Assembly: GCF_026262505.1 (NCBI RefSeq)
Contig: NC_067205.1
Span: forward strand, 1,922,001 to 1,986,000
Direction of reading: 5' to 3'
From: Trichomonas vaginalis G3
Taxonomy: Eukaryota; Parabasalia; Trichomonadida; Trichomonadidae
DNA length: 64,000 bases
Shown: positions 1 through 10,732 of the stretch, piece by piece
How positions within the stretch are numbered: position 1 is the first letter of the stretch
Layout: each line of letters opens with the position of its first letter
Notes under the pieces: generated by a model
Seen by the model: the letters and a program-made list of their open reading frames with translations, nothing else
Told to the model about the DNA's origin: nothing
The model's database searches: none
Program-made: the position numbers and the translations under genes

Positions 1-690
1 GAAAGATATAAAAATTATGTCTCAGAATCAACACAAAATTTATTAGATGGTGAAATAGATGAAACACTTTCAGAAGAAGGTACTAAATTTATTCGTAAAC
101 ATAAGTTACAATTTATTGATAATGAAAAATACCCTTGTATCTTACTTTCACCCCCTCTCGATTCTGAGAAATTCAAAAAAGCTCTTAAAAACGTGACATA
201 TGCAACTAATACGATTAAGAAAGAAGATCATGATATTTACACAAATTATTATTTAAATAAATGCACAGGTGTTGATAAAGTTTTTGATTTGTTAGATAAA
301 ATATCAAAAGAAACCATTGGAACATATAAAATTTTGTGTGATTGTGGTTTCATTATTGAAGATACCAATAATGTTTCATATGAAAGAACAGCACCGAAGG
401 AAGACGAAGTTGAAAGGTCTATACCATTCGTTATTAAGAATATAAAAGATATGAAAACTTATAAACATTATATTTATTCATTTATTTCAGAAAAAATGGA
501 AGCAACCCATAAAACATCTTCTCATCATTTTATAGCTATTCATACATTCCTTTTCAAAGTTGTGAAATTAAATAAGACAGGAATTATATTTAATGTATCA
601 GGGTACGCATTCTTGAGTAAATTAAAATGTATTCGTCACGTCGCAGATGATAAAAATTTATGTGTTCTTAATTCATTTTATGGGCTTTAA
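1..690 (+). CDS. Hypothetical protein, left end of element A, N terminus outside the window
   Basis: The frame is open from the first base to the stop at 688-690, at least 229 residues, so the start lies upstream. The protein is rich in Lys, Ile and Asn, with no motif I recognise and no clear membrane segment. An inverted copy of a stretch near the window start lies at 20,620-20,643, beside a minus-strand small reading frame (20,649-20,777). This suggests the gene begins inside the terminal inverted repeat. Function unknown. Confidence 0.6.
   Translation, partial: ERYKNYVSESTQNLLDGEIDETLSEEGTKFIRKHKLQFIDNEKYPCILLSPPLDSEKFKKALKNVTYATNTIKKEDHDIYTNYYLNKCTGVDKVFDLLDKISKETIGTYKILCDCGFIIEDTNNVSYERTAPKEDEVERSIPFVIKNIKDMKTYKHYIYSFISEKMEATHKTSSHHFIAIHTFLFKVVKLNKTGIIFNVSGYAFLSKLKCIRHVADDKNLCVLNSFYGL
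10..33. repeat. Left arm of a 24-bp inverted repeat (partner 20,620-20,643)
   Basis: The 24 bases match the reverse complement of 20,620-20,643 exactly, at the opposite end of element A. They probably mark the inner edge of the terminal inverted repeat, whose remainder lies left of the window. Confidence 0.6.
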
Positions 691-740
691 AAAATAAACT
701 TTATTTTTATTTATTTTTTAATTTTTTATTCTTACATAAA

Positions 741-923
741 ATGAACAAAAACGGAACCGCTAAAATGAATGATAATCAAATTAGAGCAGAAGGTAGAAGG
801 TTATTTAAACGCTTCTATAACATTCCTGATGGTGTTAATCCTAAAACTCGTAGAAGTTATTTAAATGAAGCAATAGATTCATATGAAGAAGGTTTGACAT
901 TTCATCAGAAAGTGAGAGATTAG
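741..923 (+). CDS. Small hypothetical protein (60 aa)
   Basis: The frame opens directly after a T-rich leader ending in ACATAAAATG, the pattern typical of genes in both Polinton families here. The protein is basic and hydrophilic, with an Arg-rich centre. It ends 5 bp before the polymerase start, so the two may be expressed together. No known domain recognised. Confidence 0.6.
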   Translation: MNKNGTAKMNDNQIRAEGRRLFKRFYNIPDGVNPKTRRSYLNEAIDSYEEGLTFHQKVRD

Positions 924-928
924 CGAGA

Positions 929-3900
929 ATGTTAAATGTTAATATTGATTTCTATTATTGTGATCCTCAACCAGAAGACGTGGACATAAATAAGGTAGAC
1001 TTTCCATTAGTGGATTCAATAATGATAGATCCAGAATTTGAAACAGTAAATATTTTATTAACACAGAGTCCATGTGGAAAACTTCACGCTGACAGAATAA
1101 CAGACGTTGAAGCACTCACCGGCTATAGAGTTTGTCCATATTGTAAAGAAGAAGTTTATTCTATCCGTGATGATCCAGAAAGGAAAAACCAAAGAGAAGT
1201 TTTAAAGCATTGTGAGAAATGTAAAGAAAATAATGGAAGATTAATTCAAGACGTTCAGTTGCAAAAGACACAGCAACCATATGCACCACATATTACGAAA
1301 CAGAAGATATATCAGTGGTTATTAGCTCATAATTTGCAGAAATATTATAAACCGACAAGATATTATATTACTTTTGACTTTGAAACATTGGAGACTAAAG
1401 AAGAATTACAACTTTCTGAGTGTGCAACTTTGAATGCTTACTTAAAACCATTCATGGTATCATCAACGGTTAAATTAAATGATAAAACATATACGAGGAA
1501 TTTTTGCTTAACTTCGAGTGATTCTTTTATTTCTGATTGGATTGAGTTTTTATTTTCAACCTGTTCATTAGTTGTTGAATCAAATATTGAACAATATGAA
1601 GAATTATTGAAGTCGCAAACGGACCAAACGGCAGGGACTTTGTCCCATACATTAAATGAAAAACAGAAGGAAGCATTTAAAGAACTTCTAGATGAGGAAT
1701 TCAATAAAGTGAATATCATAGGTTTTAATTCGGGAAAGTTTGATTTAAATTTAATTCTTCGTGATTTAAACACTGCAAAATGGAAAATAAAATCAATGCT
1801 GGGTTCTTCTTCTCAATTTAAGCAAGTCATTGTAAAGAAAACAAACGCTCCATATGAATTGAGATTTATTGACATCAGAAATTATATAGCGAGTGGGACA
1901 TTAGACCAATTCACTCAAGATTTCGGAAACAATAAATCACGTGTTAAATCCTTTTTCCCTTATCAATTCATCACGTGGGAAAATTACGAAGAAAAATTAT
2001 ATAAAGTGGAACCATTCACTCAAGATTCATTTTATTCAGCATTAACCCAAGAAACTATATCAGATAGTGATTATCAAATATATCTCAATGATACTAAAAA
2101 CTTTAAGAATAGATTAGAATATTTTATTCATTATTGCAATAAAGATGTTGAAATTATGATTGACCCAATTGATAAAATTATTGAAGAAACATTTGTTTAT
2201 AAAATTGATATGCTTCATAATCTTTCTTTATCATCGAATGCTTCAATGATTCGTTACGCTTTAGCATATAAAGACTTTAATCCTAATGAAAAATATCCTG
2301 AGGAAGAGATAGAATCAAGTTTTGAATTAACGAAAAAGTATTGGAAATATAAAATTGAATCATATAAGAAACAAGATGAAAAAGCAGAAAGGGATACTAA
2401 AAATAATGTTTCAATGGATGATTTTCAATACTATCACGATTTAATCCTTTCATCTAAATGTAAAATGTGTGGTAAAGCGTTTACATATGCTAATAAACCA
2501 ACATTAGATAGAATCGATAATGAAAAACCACATACCAAAGAAAATTGTCAGTTAATGTGTTGTTATTGCAATGTCGTGAAATCAAATAAAGATGAAGATG
2601 TTCAACGTTTAAGAATCAATTTAAGAAATTATGCATTAAAAAATAATTTACCAATGACTTTAGATTCGGTTGAAGCTTATCACATTCTCCGTAATGGAAT
2701 TACTGGTGGTCTATCAAATGTTCAACATAGAGTAAATCTTAAATGAATCACGCACATTAATAAACTTTCATATAGTCCAGAAACTAAAACTGTATCAAAT
2801 GAGGACACCACCAACATTATGACTCATTTCGTTAGAGTTGACTTTAATTCATTATATCCTTCATCATTTTCATCTAATCCTCATGATTTCATTCAATATA
2901 CTGACCATAAAATGTATATGCCGGGAAGATTGAATGGTGTTATCATTTGTGATACAGCAACAAAGAAAGCAAAAGCACTGGGAATAATTAAGAAGAAAAA
3001 TACTTTATTCGTTGCTGAAGTAAAGGGTCACATTGATGAAAAATACATTAATGATTACATAAACTTTTTACCGATAATAAGAAACTTAGATATTATCACA
3101 GATGAAAAAACAATTGGCAGTTTTATGTATAATTACATGAAATCAAACAATCTACCAGTTGACCAGAAACAGAGGAAATTAACTCAATTAGCATCAACAC
3201 ACAACCAATATCAACCATTTTCTTCTTATTATCTTTGGTATCTAATAGACAGATTTCATTTTATCATTGATGACATTCAATCAATTTTAACATTTACGAA
3301 AAACACTTGTTTTAATGAATTTGCGAACGAATTTATGAACGAAAGACAAAAGGCTGAATTAGAAGGAAATAAAGGAAAAAGTTTATTTTGCAAGATTTCG
3401 CTTAATGGATTATATGGTTACGATGCAATGAATACACAAAATTACGCAAAGACTAAAATAATGAATGCACAGAAATCACGCGTTGCATGTATGTCAAATA
3501 AGTTTAAAAACATAAGAGAAATAGGTGAGGATACATATCAAGTGATGCTTAAAGATAGATTTTATAGATGTGATACATGTTTACAAGAGGCATTCTTCAC
3601 TTTAGATAATGCTAAATACTGGTATTTGGTTTTCATTTATGATTTTATGTATAAATGCATGGATGTTAATCGTTTTCATTTCATTGAAGGTGATACTGAT
3701 TCATCTTATTGGGCTATTGCTGGCGATCCAAGTCTTCCTAACACTCAAGCATTTCAGGCGATTGTTACCGATAAAAAATTTTATGATAAAAACATTTTCA
3801 AATTCGCACCATTTGATTTCTTCTGTTTTGATGAGAAATTTAAACCTAAATTAAAGAATAAAGCTGAAGAAAAAGCACATGAGAAAAAATTATTGGGTTT

Positions 3901-4219
3901 AGCAATTGAGAAACAAGGTGATAACATGGTTGCTTTATGTCCTAAGTGTTATACATCATTCAACGGTTCAATTGATGGAAGTGATTTTAAAAAGATTGCA
4001 CAAAAAATGAAGGGTGTTAGTTTAAGACAAAATAAGCAATTAACACCTAAAAAATATTTGGATATAATAAATGATAAAGTGATATTTGATGGTCAGAATA
4101 TTAATTTACAACTTAAAAACGGGTCAATGACTCGCTTAACAATCGGTAAGACTGCATTAACAGGAGCACACACTAAGGCTGTATGTTGTGAAAATGGATG
4201 TTGTATGCCATTTATTTAA
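929..4219 (+). pseudogene. Protein-primed family B DNA polymerase with an HNH-type insertion (broken)
   Basis: This would replicate the element by protein-primed synthesis. The first part (929-2746) holds the 3'-5' exonuclease: DFETLE near residue 150, GFNSGKFDLN near 270 and YCNKDVE near 405. Residues about 511-555 form a Cys4/His module (CKMC, LDRIDN, CQLMCCYCN) typical of HNH or endonuclease VII-like nucleases. The second part (2819-4219) holds palm motif A (DFNSLYPS), motif B (KISLNGLYG) and motif C (GDTDSSYW). The gene is broken. The HNH-like module between exonuclease and palm is unusual for this family. Confidence 0.88.
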
Positions 4220-4247
4220 TACAATTTAAAATTTTATTTTTAATGAA

Positions 4248-4475
4248 ATGCCACAGAAGAGACAAAAGGAACCAAATCGATTTATACCAAATGGTTTTAA
4301 CTTTCAGATTCCAAATAATCAACCACAACGAATTTTTTAAATCCCATCACAGCATCAACAGCAACAACAACCGCCACCATTTGATACCGTTTTAGAAGAA
4401 GGAACCATTAATGATGGGATTCAATATGTTAATGATGGTTTTGATACTATGATTCAAAGAGGTGGGCACCCTTAA
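4248..4475 (+). pseudogene. Small Gln/Pro-rich hypothetical protein (broken)
   Basis: It starts at an ATG after a TTTTATTTTTAATGAA leader, just after the polymerase stop. The product is rich in Gln, Pro and Asn, like low-complexity structural proteins of these elements. The reading frame is broken. No function can be assigned. Confidence 0.4.
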
Positions 4476-4498
4476 ACATTTATTTTATTTTTATATAA

Positions 4499-5266
4499 AT
4501 GGATAACACAGATTTAAAAATTTTAATTGATGATTTAGTATTTAATCAAAATTTTCTTAGTTATTATGAATTAAAATCATATCTCCAAAAATATAATAAT
4601 AATATAACGGGTGATGATATGGAATATTATTATCCATATTATAAAAATGAAATTTTGAAATATCATAATAAAATAATTTCTGAAATTAAAGACAAAATTA
4701 AAAATAATGAATATACAAAGGGAAAAACTAAATCACAACTTAAACAGTTGAAAGATTTCAAAAATAAAGTATTAACAGAAGAAGATATTGATGAATTATA
4801 TAATTTATATAATCCTGAGCCACAAAAACCAAAGCCGAGGTCTAAAGTAGCAAATGTTCAACAGCTAAAGGAACAAAACGCCCAGGTTCTTCAGACCATA
4901 AATGATGCACAAGCTTTAATTTATGATTCATTAGTTAAACCATATTCAGCCCGACTTTTAAATGAAGATCAACTTTTGGAATTCATCCTTCAACATAAAC
5001 TCGAAGCGGGAAAGTATATCAAACCTTTATATACAGCATATTTAAAACAAATGAATAGAATACATCCAGAATTAATGAAAGGAGGAATGAATTCCAAAAC
5101 TTCATCATCCAAAATCAAAGCAGATAAAATTAAACCACTTGCAACACCAAAACCTCCAACGACAGTACCGCCTCCTCCTTCAGTTAATCCTTCATCATTC
5201 ACTTTATTATATCCATTTCAAACATTAAAGAAGCAAAAAGATTTTAAAAGGATTTCAAAATATTAA
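4499..5266 (+). CDS. Hypothetical protein, basic/coiled-coil with Pro-rich tail (255 aa)
   Basis: The leader TTATTTTTATATAA ends at the ATG. Residues 1-110 are Lys/Asn/Tyr-rich and likely helical. Residues 120-200 contain a QQLKEQNAQVLQTI stretch that also appears, modified, in the small protein at 12,779-12,964. The C terminus is proline-rich (PPTTVPPPP). The gene lies directly before integrase sequence and could be its N-terminal region or a separate structural protein. Confidence 0.55.
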   Translation: MDNTDLKILIDDLVFNQNFLSYYELKSYLQKYNNNITGDDMEYYYPYYKNEILKYHNKIISEIKDKIKNNEYTKGKTKSQLKQLKDFKNKVLTEEDIDELYNLYNPEPQKPKPRSKVANVQQLKEQNAQVLQTINDAQALIYDSLVKPYSARLLNEDQLLEFILQHKLEAGKYIKPLYTAYLKQMNRIHPELMKGGMNSKTSSSKIKADKIKPLATPKPPTTVPPPPSVNPSSFTLLYPFQTLKKQKDFKRISKY

Positions 5267-5269
5267 ATA

Positions 5270-6054
5270 AACCAACTGACCCAAAAATTCAACCGTTAAA
5301 GGAAAAATTTAGTCGCCCTTCATTTGCACCATATCCATATTCATACGAAATCGATCATTTAGAATATTCAAAAGGAAACGTTACTTATTTATTTGCCATT
5401 AACATTAACACTAGATATTTATATTGCATTCCAGTGAAAGGGAAAACAGAACAGGAAACAAGAAGAGCTATTCAATACTTACTAGATCATGAAAGAGTAG
5501 ATAATATAAGGGGTGATGGTGATAAAGGATTTCAGGCAACTATGACTCATTATTTCCCACAAATTAATTTTTTCTTTTCATCCTCTCCATATACGTTTCA
5601 TAATAAAATAGTTGATGCGGTAATGAGAACTCTTAGAGATGCGTTAGGGGTTAACGGTCAGATATACTGGGATGGAAATCATGACTCCATCATACAGCAG
5701 TTAGTATATTATTATAATAATACATGGCATAGAACTATAAACATGAAACCAGTGGAAATGAAAAATGATATTTCAAAAGAATGGGAATATATTAGAAAGC
5801 AAATGGAAAGGTTGAATGATGTTAAACGTGAACAAATTAATTCGGGGCTCATGAATTTTAAACAAGGGGATAAAGTTTTGATTCATCTCGATTATGGAAA
5901 AACTAATAAATCAATGACAAAAAGAAGACGAAGATTTGACACAATAGCTGAATTTGTTAGATATATTAACGGCAATGCATTAGTTGAAGTTGACAATAAA
6001 TTAATAGAAATTCCGATTTATTTTATTACTCCATTATATTTAAATAATATTTAA
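5270..6054 (+). pseudogene. rve-family (retroviral-type) integrase, broken
   Basis: This enzyme would insert the element into host DNA. The RNase H-fold core has an acidic residue in YEIDHLEY near the start, a second in GDGDKGF, and an acidic helix ending VMRTLRDAL. A basic C-terminal domain follows (NFKQGDKVLIHLD, then a KRRRRF cluster), resembling the SH3/chromo-like tail of Polinton integrases. The largest intact frame is 5434-6054. It is shorter than typical Polinton integrases. The family B counterpart is at 34,803-35,762. Confidence 0.75.
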
Positions 6055-6073
6055 TTTTTTTATTTCGTAAGAA

Positions 6074-6394
6074 ATGAGTGACAACAAAGCAGCCAAGAGT
6101 CCTGATTTAATTAAGATTCAGAGTCCAGACGATGAATATAAAAAGAAACTAAACAGAAGTAAATCAAAAATATGCTATTACAAAAAGAAGCCACAATGCG
6201 GTGGGGCTGATGCCCATAAAACTAATGGAACTGAAAACGATAAAGAGAAGAAGGAAATAATTGAAAAGTTAGAAACTTACCGTTCAATCCTTAAACTGAG
6301 TGAAGCAAAAATAAAAGAATTTAATAGAATAAATAAATTGATTGGAAGAGATGAATTTAATAAAGATGAATTTTTAAACTCTATCCAAATTTAA
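6074..6394 (+). CDS. Hypothetical charged protein (106 aa)
   Basis: The start follows the leader TTTTTTTATTTCGTAAGAA. The protein is Lys/Glu-rich, with a predicted helical C-terminal half from about residue 55. It converges with the small minus-strand frame 6391-6555 and overlaps it by 4 bp. No domain recognised. Confidence 0.55.
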   Translation: MSDNKAAKSPDLIKIQSPDDEYKKKLNRSKSKICYYKKKPQCGGADAHKTNGTENDKEKKEIIEKLETYRSILKLSEAKIKEFNRINKLIGRDEFNKDEFLNSIQI

Positions 6395-6555
6395 TTTTTA
6401 TTCCTCTTCGACAACATCTCTCTTTCCATCATTACTGCATAACCACATTTTCTCAGTTTTAGTGGTTTGTTATTTTTAGCAAGTTCTCGCATCATTTTTA
6501 TCGTTTCCTCCCTTGTTATGATTCGTGGTAAATTTTGAGCTTGTGGGGTATTCAT
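6391..6555 (-). CDS. Small basic hypothetical protein (54 aa)
   Basis: The frame starts with ATG at 6555 after a short leader (ATTTTTATTTTTATCATAA on the minus strand). The product carries ITREETIKMMRELAKNNKP and a Lys/Arg-rich C terminus. A helix-turn-helix-like or DNA-binding role is possible but unproven. It overlaps its convergent neighbour by 4 bp, which fits the compact layout of the element. Confidence 0.45.
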   Translation of the reverse strand: MNTPQAQNLPRIITREETIKMMRELAKNNKPLKLRKCGYAVMMEREMLSKRNKN

Positions 6556-6594
6556 TTATGATAAAAATAAAAATTTAAATTATGCCGTTCTAAA

Positions 6595-7905
6595 GTTTGT
6601 GACAACATGACATTCTGACAACAGTCCCGGAAATAAACTTCATCGTAATGAACGTAAATGATTTGTCAAGACTTCTTCGTATATGTTTTGTCACTATGTC
6701 ACTCGGTTAATTAACTTCTCTGAAAAAATGAGACAACATGACATTTTGACAACACAGCAGGATTAATGCAAAAATAAATTCCAATCATACTTTATAAAGC
6801 ATCATTTACAGGTATTTCATCGTCAGTAAATGACCCAAAAATAATGTTTACGTTAATGTTTTTAGGTTATTCAATAATTAATTATTTTTGAAGAACTGAA
6901 GGTGCTACCATGTCACTATGTCACTCGGTTAATTAACTTCTCTGAAAAAATGAGACAACATGACATTCTGACAACAGTCGGGGAAATAAATGTTTACGTT
7001 AATGTTTACGTTAATGTTTTTAGGTTATTCAATAATTAATTATTTTTGAAGAACTGAAGGTGCTACCATGTTACCATGTGCTACCAGGTTAATTAACTTC
7101 TCTGAAAAAATGAGACAACATGACATTCTGACAACAGTCGGGGAAATAAATGTTTACGTTAATGTTTACGTTAATGTTTTTAGGTTATTCAATAATTAAT
7201 TATTTTTGAAGAACTGAAGGTGCTACCATGTTACCATGTGCTACCAGGTTAATTAACTTCTCTGAAAAAATGAGACAACATGACATTCTGACAACAGTCC
7301 CGGAAATGTTTTGTCATGATTTCATCGTAATGAGTGTAAATGACCCAAAAATAATGTTTACGTTAATGTTTTTAGGTTATTCAATAATTAATTATTTTTG
7401 AAGAACTGAAGGTGCTACCATGTTACCATGTGCTACCAGGTTAATTAACTTCTCTGAAAAAATGAGACAACATGACATTCTGACAACAGTCCCGGAAATG
7501 TTTTGTCATGATTTCATCGTAATGAGTGTAAATGACCCAAAAATAATGTTTACGTTAATGTTTTTAGGTTATTCAATAATTAATTATTTTTGAAGAACTG
7601 AAGGTGCTACCATGTTACCATGTGCTACCAGGTTAATTAACTTCTCTGAAAAAATGAGACAACATGACATTCTGACAACAGTCCCGGAAATGTTTTGTCA
7701 TGATTTCATCGTAATGAGTGTAAATGACCCAAAATAATGTTTACGTTAATGTTTTTAGGTTATTCAATAATTAATATTTTTGAAGAACTGAAGGTGCTAC
7801 CATGTTACCATGTGCTACCAGGTTAATTAACTTCTCTGAAAAAATGAGACAACATGACATTTTGACAACACAGCAGGATTAATGCAAAAATAAATTCCAA
7901 TCATA
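6595..7905. repeat. Satellite array, 161-bp and 191-bp units
   Basis: About seven copies share the core CTGAAAAAATGAGACAACAT, spaced about 220, 161, 161, 191, 191 and 189 bp apart. The two unit lengths differ by a block of about 30 bp. Both edges of the array carry sequence matching the 3' end of the helicase-like fragment at 7908. This suggests the array grew by duplication from that gene end. Inverted copies lie at 11,440-11,760. Confidence 0.9.
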
Positions 7906-7907
7906 CT

Positions 7908-8440
7908 TTATAAAGCATCATTTACAGGTATTTCATCATCAGTAAATGAATCCTCATTATCGTTTGGTTCAACCTGTTTATATAATCCTTTCATTTCTTC
8001 TTTCAAAACATAACACCATGTTTGTTTATCGTCTATTCTTCTATGTTTCCTATCACATTTATCCTTAATGCTCATTTGAAAGTTTTTGTCTTTCATGTCT
8101 GATGGTTTGCAGAATAGAGCATTTTTACATGTCATACCTGCACACAATTCATCATAATGTGTATTTATCCATACATCTAAAGGATTTGTTGATAATTCAA
8201 TTAAATCTTGTTTGGCTTCAGTCATCGGTATGATTCGTACGTTAAATGATGAAAGGTCGTAATTGATAAAATACGTCAGTAAATTATCATAAAATTCCTT
8301 AGTGCATGAATCCATTAAATTCTTGAAGTAATCAAATTGACCCTTGAATTTACCATTAACTCTTAAAACTACGTATCTTCTGTCTCCAACTTCAATTTTG
8401 ACAGGGTAGACGTTATTAGTTACGAAAATGAAGTTTGCAA
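7908..8440 (-). pseudogene. C-terminal fragment of a virus-type helicase
   Basis: The reading resembles the C-terminal part of the family B helicase (46,406-47,640): both have a DRRYVV segment followed by a helix-rich region (FYDNLLTYF here, FYNHLFSYF there). The Walker motifs are absent from this piece. It ends in an acidic tail. It marks the left edge of the KilA-N island, and its 3' end is repeated in the satellite array. Confidence 0.55.
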
Positions 8441-8472
8441 CGTAATGAGTGTAAATGACCCAAAATATATTT

Positions 8473-8510
8473 TAGGGTAGAAGGGTAGATCTAACCTCAT
8501 TTCTACCCTC
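8473..8510. repeat. Palindromic inter-cassette spacer
   Basis: One of about 15 copies of the form GGGTAGAA...AGGTTAGATCTAACCT...TTCTACCC. It lies immediately 3' of the KilA-N-like gene on the minus strand. Confidence 0.8.
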
Positions 8511-8781
8511 AGGAATTTTCATACGGAATCTCTTCTCTCGGTTTTCCGAGGGAAGCAATCATATGAGGAAATTCTTCTAAAATTTCTTTTGTCTGTTGGT
8601 TTTCAAACCAATGATATGCTTGCTTTGTAGAACGAAGAGCATTCATTATACTTTGCATTTGGTACATGTCATCTTTGACCGAACGAATGAGGCGAAGTTG
8701 TTTGTTATATTGTATGTACTCGTATTCTTCATTTATGGCTTCATGAACGATAGCAGTTGTTGTGTTCTCTGATGTTGACAT
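8509..8781 (-). CDS. KilA-N-like protein, short version (90 aa)
   Basis: The start is set at 8781, because the leader TTTTATTTTGTATGAAATGA precedes this ATG, as in the related gene at 53,169. Both begin MST(S/T)ENTTT. The helical N-terminal region (HEAINEEYEYIQ) is followed by LGKPREEIPYE. The longer relative continues into WYVHRLLVNAVAMWASP, a KilA-N signature, which this copy lacks. KilA-N domains are DNA-binding modules of large DNA viruses and phages. A hairpin lies in the coding sequence at 8532-8555. Confidence 0.6.
   Translation of the reverse strand: MSTSENTTTAIVHEAINEEYEYIQYNKQLRLIRSVKDDMYQMQSIMNALRSTKQAYHWFENQQTKEILEEFPHMIASLGKPREEIPYENS
8532..8555 (-). repeat. Coding hairpin, CTTC...GAAG version
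   Basis: The stem has 10 positions (one mismatch) with a four-base A (sense) loop. Relatives at 52,921-52,942 and 53,376-53,397 have different outer base pairs that still pair. Confidence 0.7.
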
Positions 8782-8865
8782 TACTGTCATTTCATACAAA
8801 ATAAAAATAATTTTAAAACTAACTTTATTTTTTCTGACTTTCACAAAAGACCAAAAATAAACGCT

Positions 8866-9477
8866 TTACATGTATTTTTCAGCAACTTCGTCAAATAATT
8901 TTATAGCTTTATCTATCTCATCTACTTCAAACGTTTCTTTACCTTTCATGGGAGCACCATACCTTTTCTCAAACTTTTCAAGTAGTTCTGTTTCAGCAGC
9001 TCTCATATCATTAACGAACACAACCTTGACTCTATTGACTGTACTGTCATATCTTTGAGTTATATTATATGTTCTTCCTATCTTATATCTCTTTGTATTG
9101 AAGTCCTTCGGTTTCTGAACGATGTAAAGTAAGCCTTCACTGCAACGTTCTGAGTCGAATGAACCATAAGTTATGAAGTTATATCCAACAACTGGGTCTA
9201 ACCATAACAAAACTATTGGTATAAGACTTTTGTCTATAAGATATGCTCTTGTTCCATGAAATGCTACTGATATCATAAGCTCAGGATTTCTTGTCAAAAT
9301 TTTCTGAGTAGAAGCAATTCTAACCCAGTCCTTTGTTTTCTTTCCAGATGGTGTTATAATGTCTGACAAAGAATATTTGTTGTATTTCTTTGAGTATCTT
9401 ACGTTTAAATCACCTATTCTAACCACTTTGGTGTCATTGTCAATCTTTCTAACTGTTTCAAACTCAATGTTTGACAT
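8866..9477 (-). CDS. KilA-N plus T5orf172/GIY-YIG-like protein (203 aa)
   Basis: The start is taken at 9477, after the leader TATTTTGTATGTAAAGACAG. The N-terminal half has the KilA-N pattern: a beta-rich start (VRIGDLNVRYSKKYNKYSL), a Trp-containing turn and AYLIDKSLIPIVLLWLDP. The C-terminal half (from about residue 115) reads LLYIVQKPKDF...KIGRTYNITQR, the T5orf172/GIY-YIG-like fold. This pairing is known from poxvirus, baculovirus and phage proteins that bind or cut DNA. A close, damaged copy lies at 53,541-54,150 in element B2. Confidence 0.75.
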   Translation of the reverse strand: MSNIEFETVRKIDNDTKVVRIGDLNVRYSKKYNKYSLSDIITPSGKKTKDWVRIASTQKILTRNPELMISVAFHGTRAYLIDKSLIPIVLLWLDPVVGYNFITYGSFDSERCSEGLLYIVQKPKDFNTKRYKIGRTYNITQRYDSTVNRVKVVFVNDMRAAETELLEKFEKRYGAPMKGKETFEVDEIDKAIKLFDEVAEKYM

Positions 9478-9585
9478 TACTGTCTTTACATACAAAATAA
9501 AAATTTTCTTAGAAAAAATTAGCGTTATTTTTCTAACTAATGAAATTCATGAAATTTGGTCATTTTTCAGACAAAAATAATGTTT

Positions 9586-9634
9586 AGGGTAGATGGTTAG
9601 ATCTAACCTGATATCTACCCTCATTTCTACCCTC
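9586..9634. repeat. Palindromic inter-cassette spacer
   Basis: It contains GGTTAGATCTAACC flanked by GGGTAGAT and two copies of TCTACCC. It sits between the KilA-N/GIY-YIG gene and the 3' end of the 321-aa gene. Confidence 0.85.
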
Positions 9635-9639
9635 AAGAT

Positions 9640-10605
9640 TTACAAACGTTTAACGTGATATACGTTATGAATTCGTGAAATTTTAAATATTTTTGTAGCT
9701 TCTATTTCTTCAGTTAATATATCAAAAATTTTAACAATGCCGAAAGTTTCTTTATACTTCTTCTTGACATCAGATAAAAGGAAATCATCAGCTGTTGGAT
9801 AGTTTTTGTTCAGAAATGCTAACATGTCCATTTTATCTTCTGCTGGTTTCTCTACTTCTTTCTTTAAGTCAGCATAGTCGTTTCTCATACGTTCTATCTC
9901 TTTGACGGAGTAGTTATATTTCCTCATTGCTGCTTTACATTTTGAACATTGCGGATTCATTTTTGCGTTATACATTGAAATTTGACCTGCTAGAACAACT
10001 AAGGCGTCAATGGTTTTCTTTAACTCAAAAGTTGTTGGTTTTATTTGTCCATTCCATACTTTGCCTCTTCTGTCTTTATCTCTTATTTGCCACACACATT
10101 CAGCAGCTAATGAAACAAAGTTATCGTAAGTCTTAAACTCCTCAGATTTATATATGTCAGAAATGTTTTTATAAACCATGTCGCAATCTTTGTTCATAAC
10201 TTTATGGTTGCAATGAAAACCAAGGAATTCATAATTTACTTTACGTATGAACTTCTTTATTTCTACTGAATCAGTAACTTTAACTTCAATTTCATCGAAT
10301 TCAGGAATAGTTAGTTTTTGTTGCTGAACTTCCGGTAATTTAGGCAAATGGTCTATGATATCTTGCATTTCATATAGCTCCTCTCCATTTGTTTCATCTG
10401 TCGCACTACAGTCTAAATTACTTGTTAAAAGTTCTTGCTTTATTCTTTGCATTTCTGTTTCAAAAGTATATGAAGAAGGAATGAAGTTTTTCATCTCTAC
10501 CAACATTGACGTAGGATTCATGATTAATGAATTTGGTGCCGTAGTTGTGGACAGAGTCCCGCCGTTCGTGGCTTGAATTGTTGTTGTGCCGATTGTTGAA
10601 ATCAT
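9640..10605 (-). CDS. Conserved hypothetical protein (321 aa) of the KilA-N island
   Basis: It starts at ATG 10605 after TTTTATTTTGTATAAAAGAT. The N terminus is Thr/Ser-rich. A long helical middle follows, then CSKCKAAM near residue 215, a possible zinc-binding pair, and a basic end (NVYHVKRL). Damaged or intact relatives occur at 43,442-44,344 and 54,871-55,785, so the gene moves among Polinton families. It is always beside KilA-N sequences and palindromic spacers. Function unknown. Confidence 0.75.
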   Translation of the reverse strand: MISTIGTTTIQATNGGTLSTTTAPNSLIMNPTSMLVEMKNFIPSSYTFETEMQRIKQELLTSNLDCSATDETNGEELYEMQDIIDHLPKLPEVQQQKLTIPEFDEIEVKVTDSVEIKKFIRKVNYEFLGFHCNHKVMNKDCDMVYKNISDIYKSEEFKTYDNFVSLAAECVWQIRDKDRRGKVWNGQIKPTTFELKKTIDALVVLAGQISMYNAKMNPQCSKCKAAMRKYNYSVKEIERMRNDYADLKKEVEKPAEDKMDMLAFLNKNYPTADDFLLSDVKKKYKETFGIVKIFDILTEEIEATKIFKISRIHNVYHVKRL

Positions 10606-10683
10606 ATCTTTTATACAAAATAAAAAAATAAAAATAAAACTAACTTTATTTCTTCTGTCTTAAGGAAATTCATGAAAATTCAT

Positions 10684-10732
10684 GAGGGTAGAAATGAGGG
10701 TAGATATCAGGTTAGATCTAACCATCTACCCT
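10684..10732. repeat. Palindromic inter-cassette spacer
   Basis: GAGGGTAGAAATGAGGGTAG is followed by GGTTAGATCTAACC and CTACCCT. It separates the 321-aa gene leader from the end of the upstream KilA-N fragment. Confidence 0.85.

Noticed and set aside
6595-7905. CRISPR-like array
   Set aside because: The units are 161-191 bp and nearly identical throughout, with no short repeat/unique spacer pattern and no cas genes. The setting is eukaryotic.
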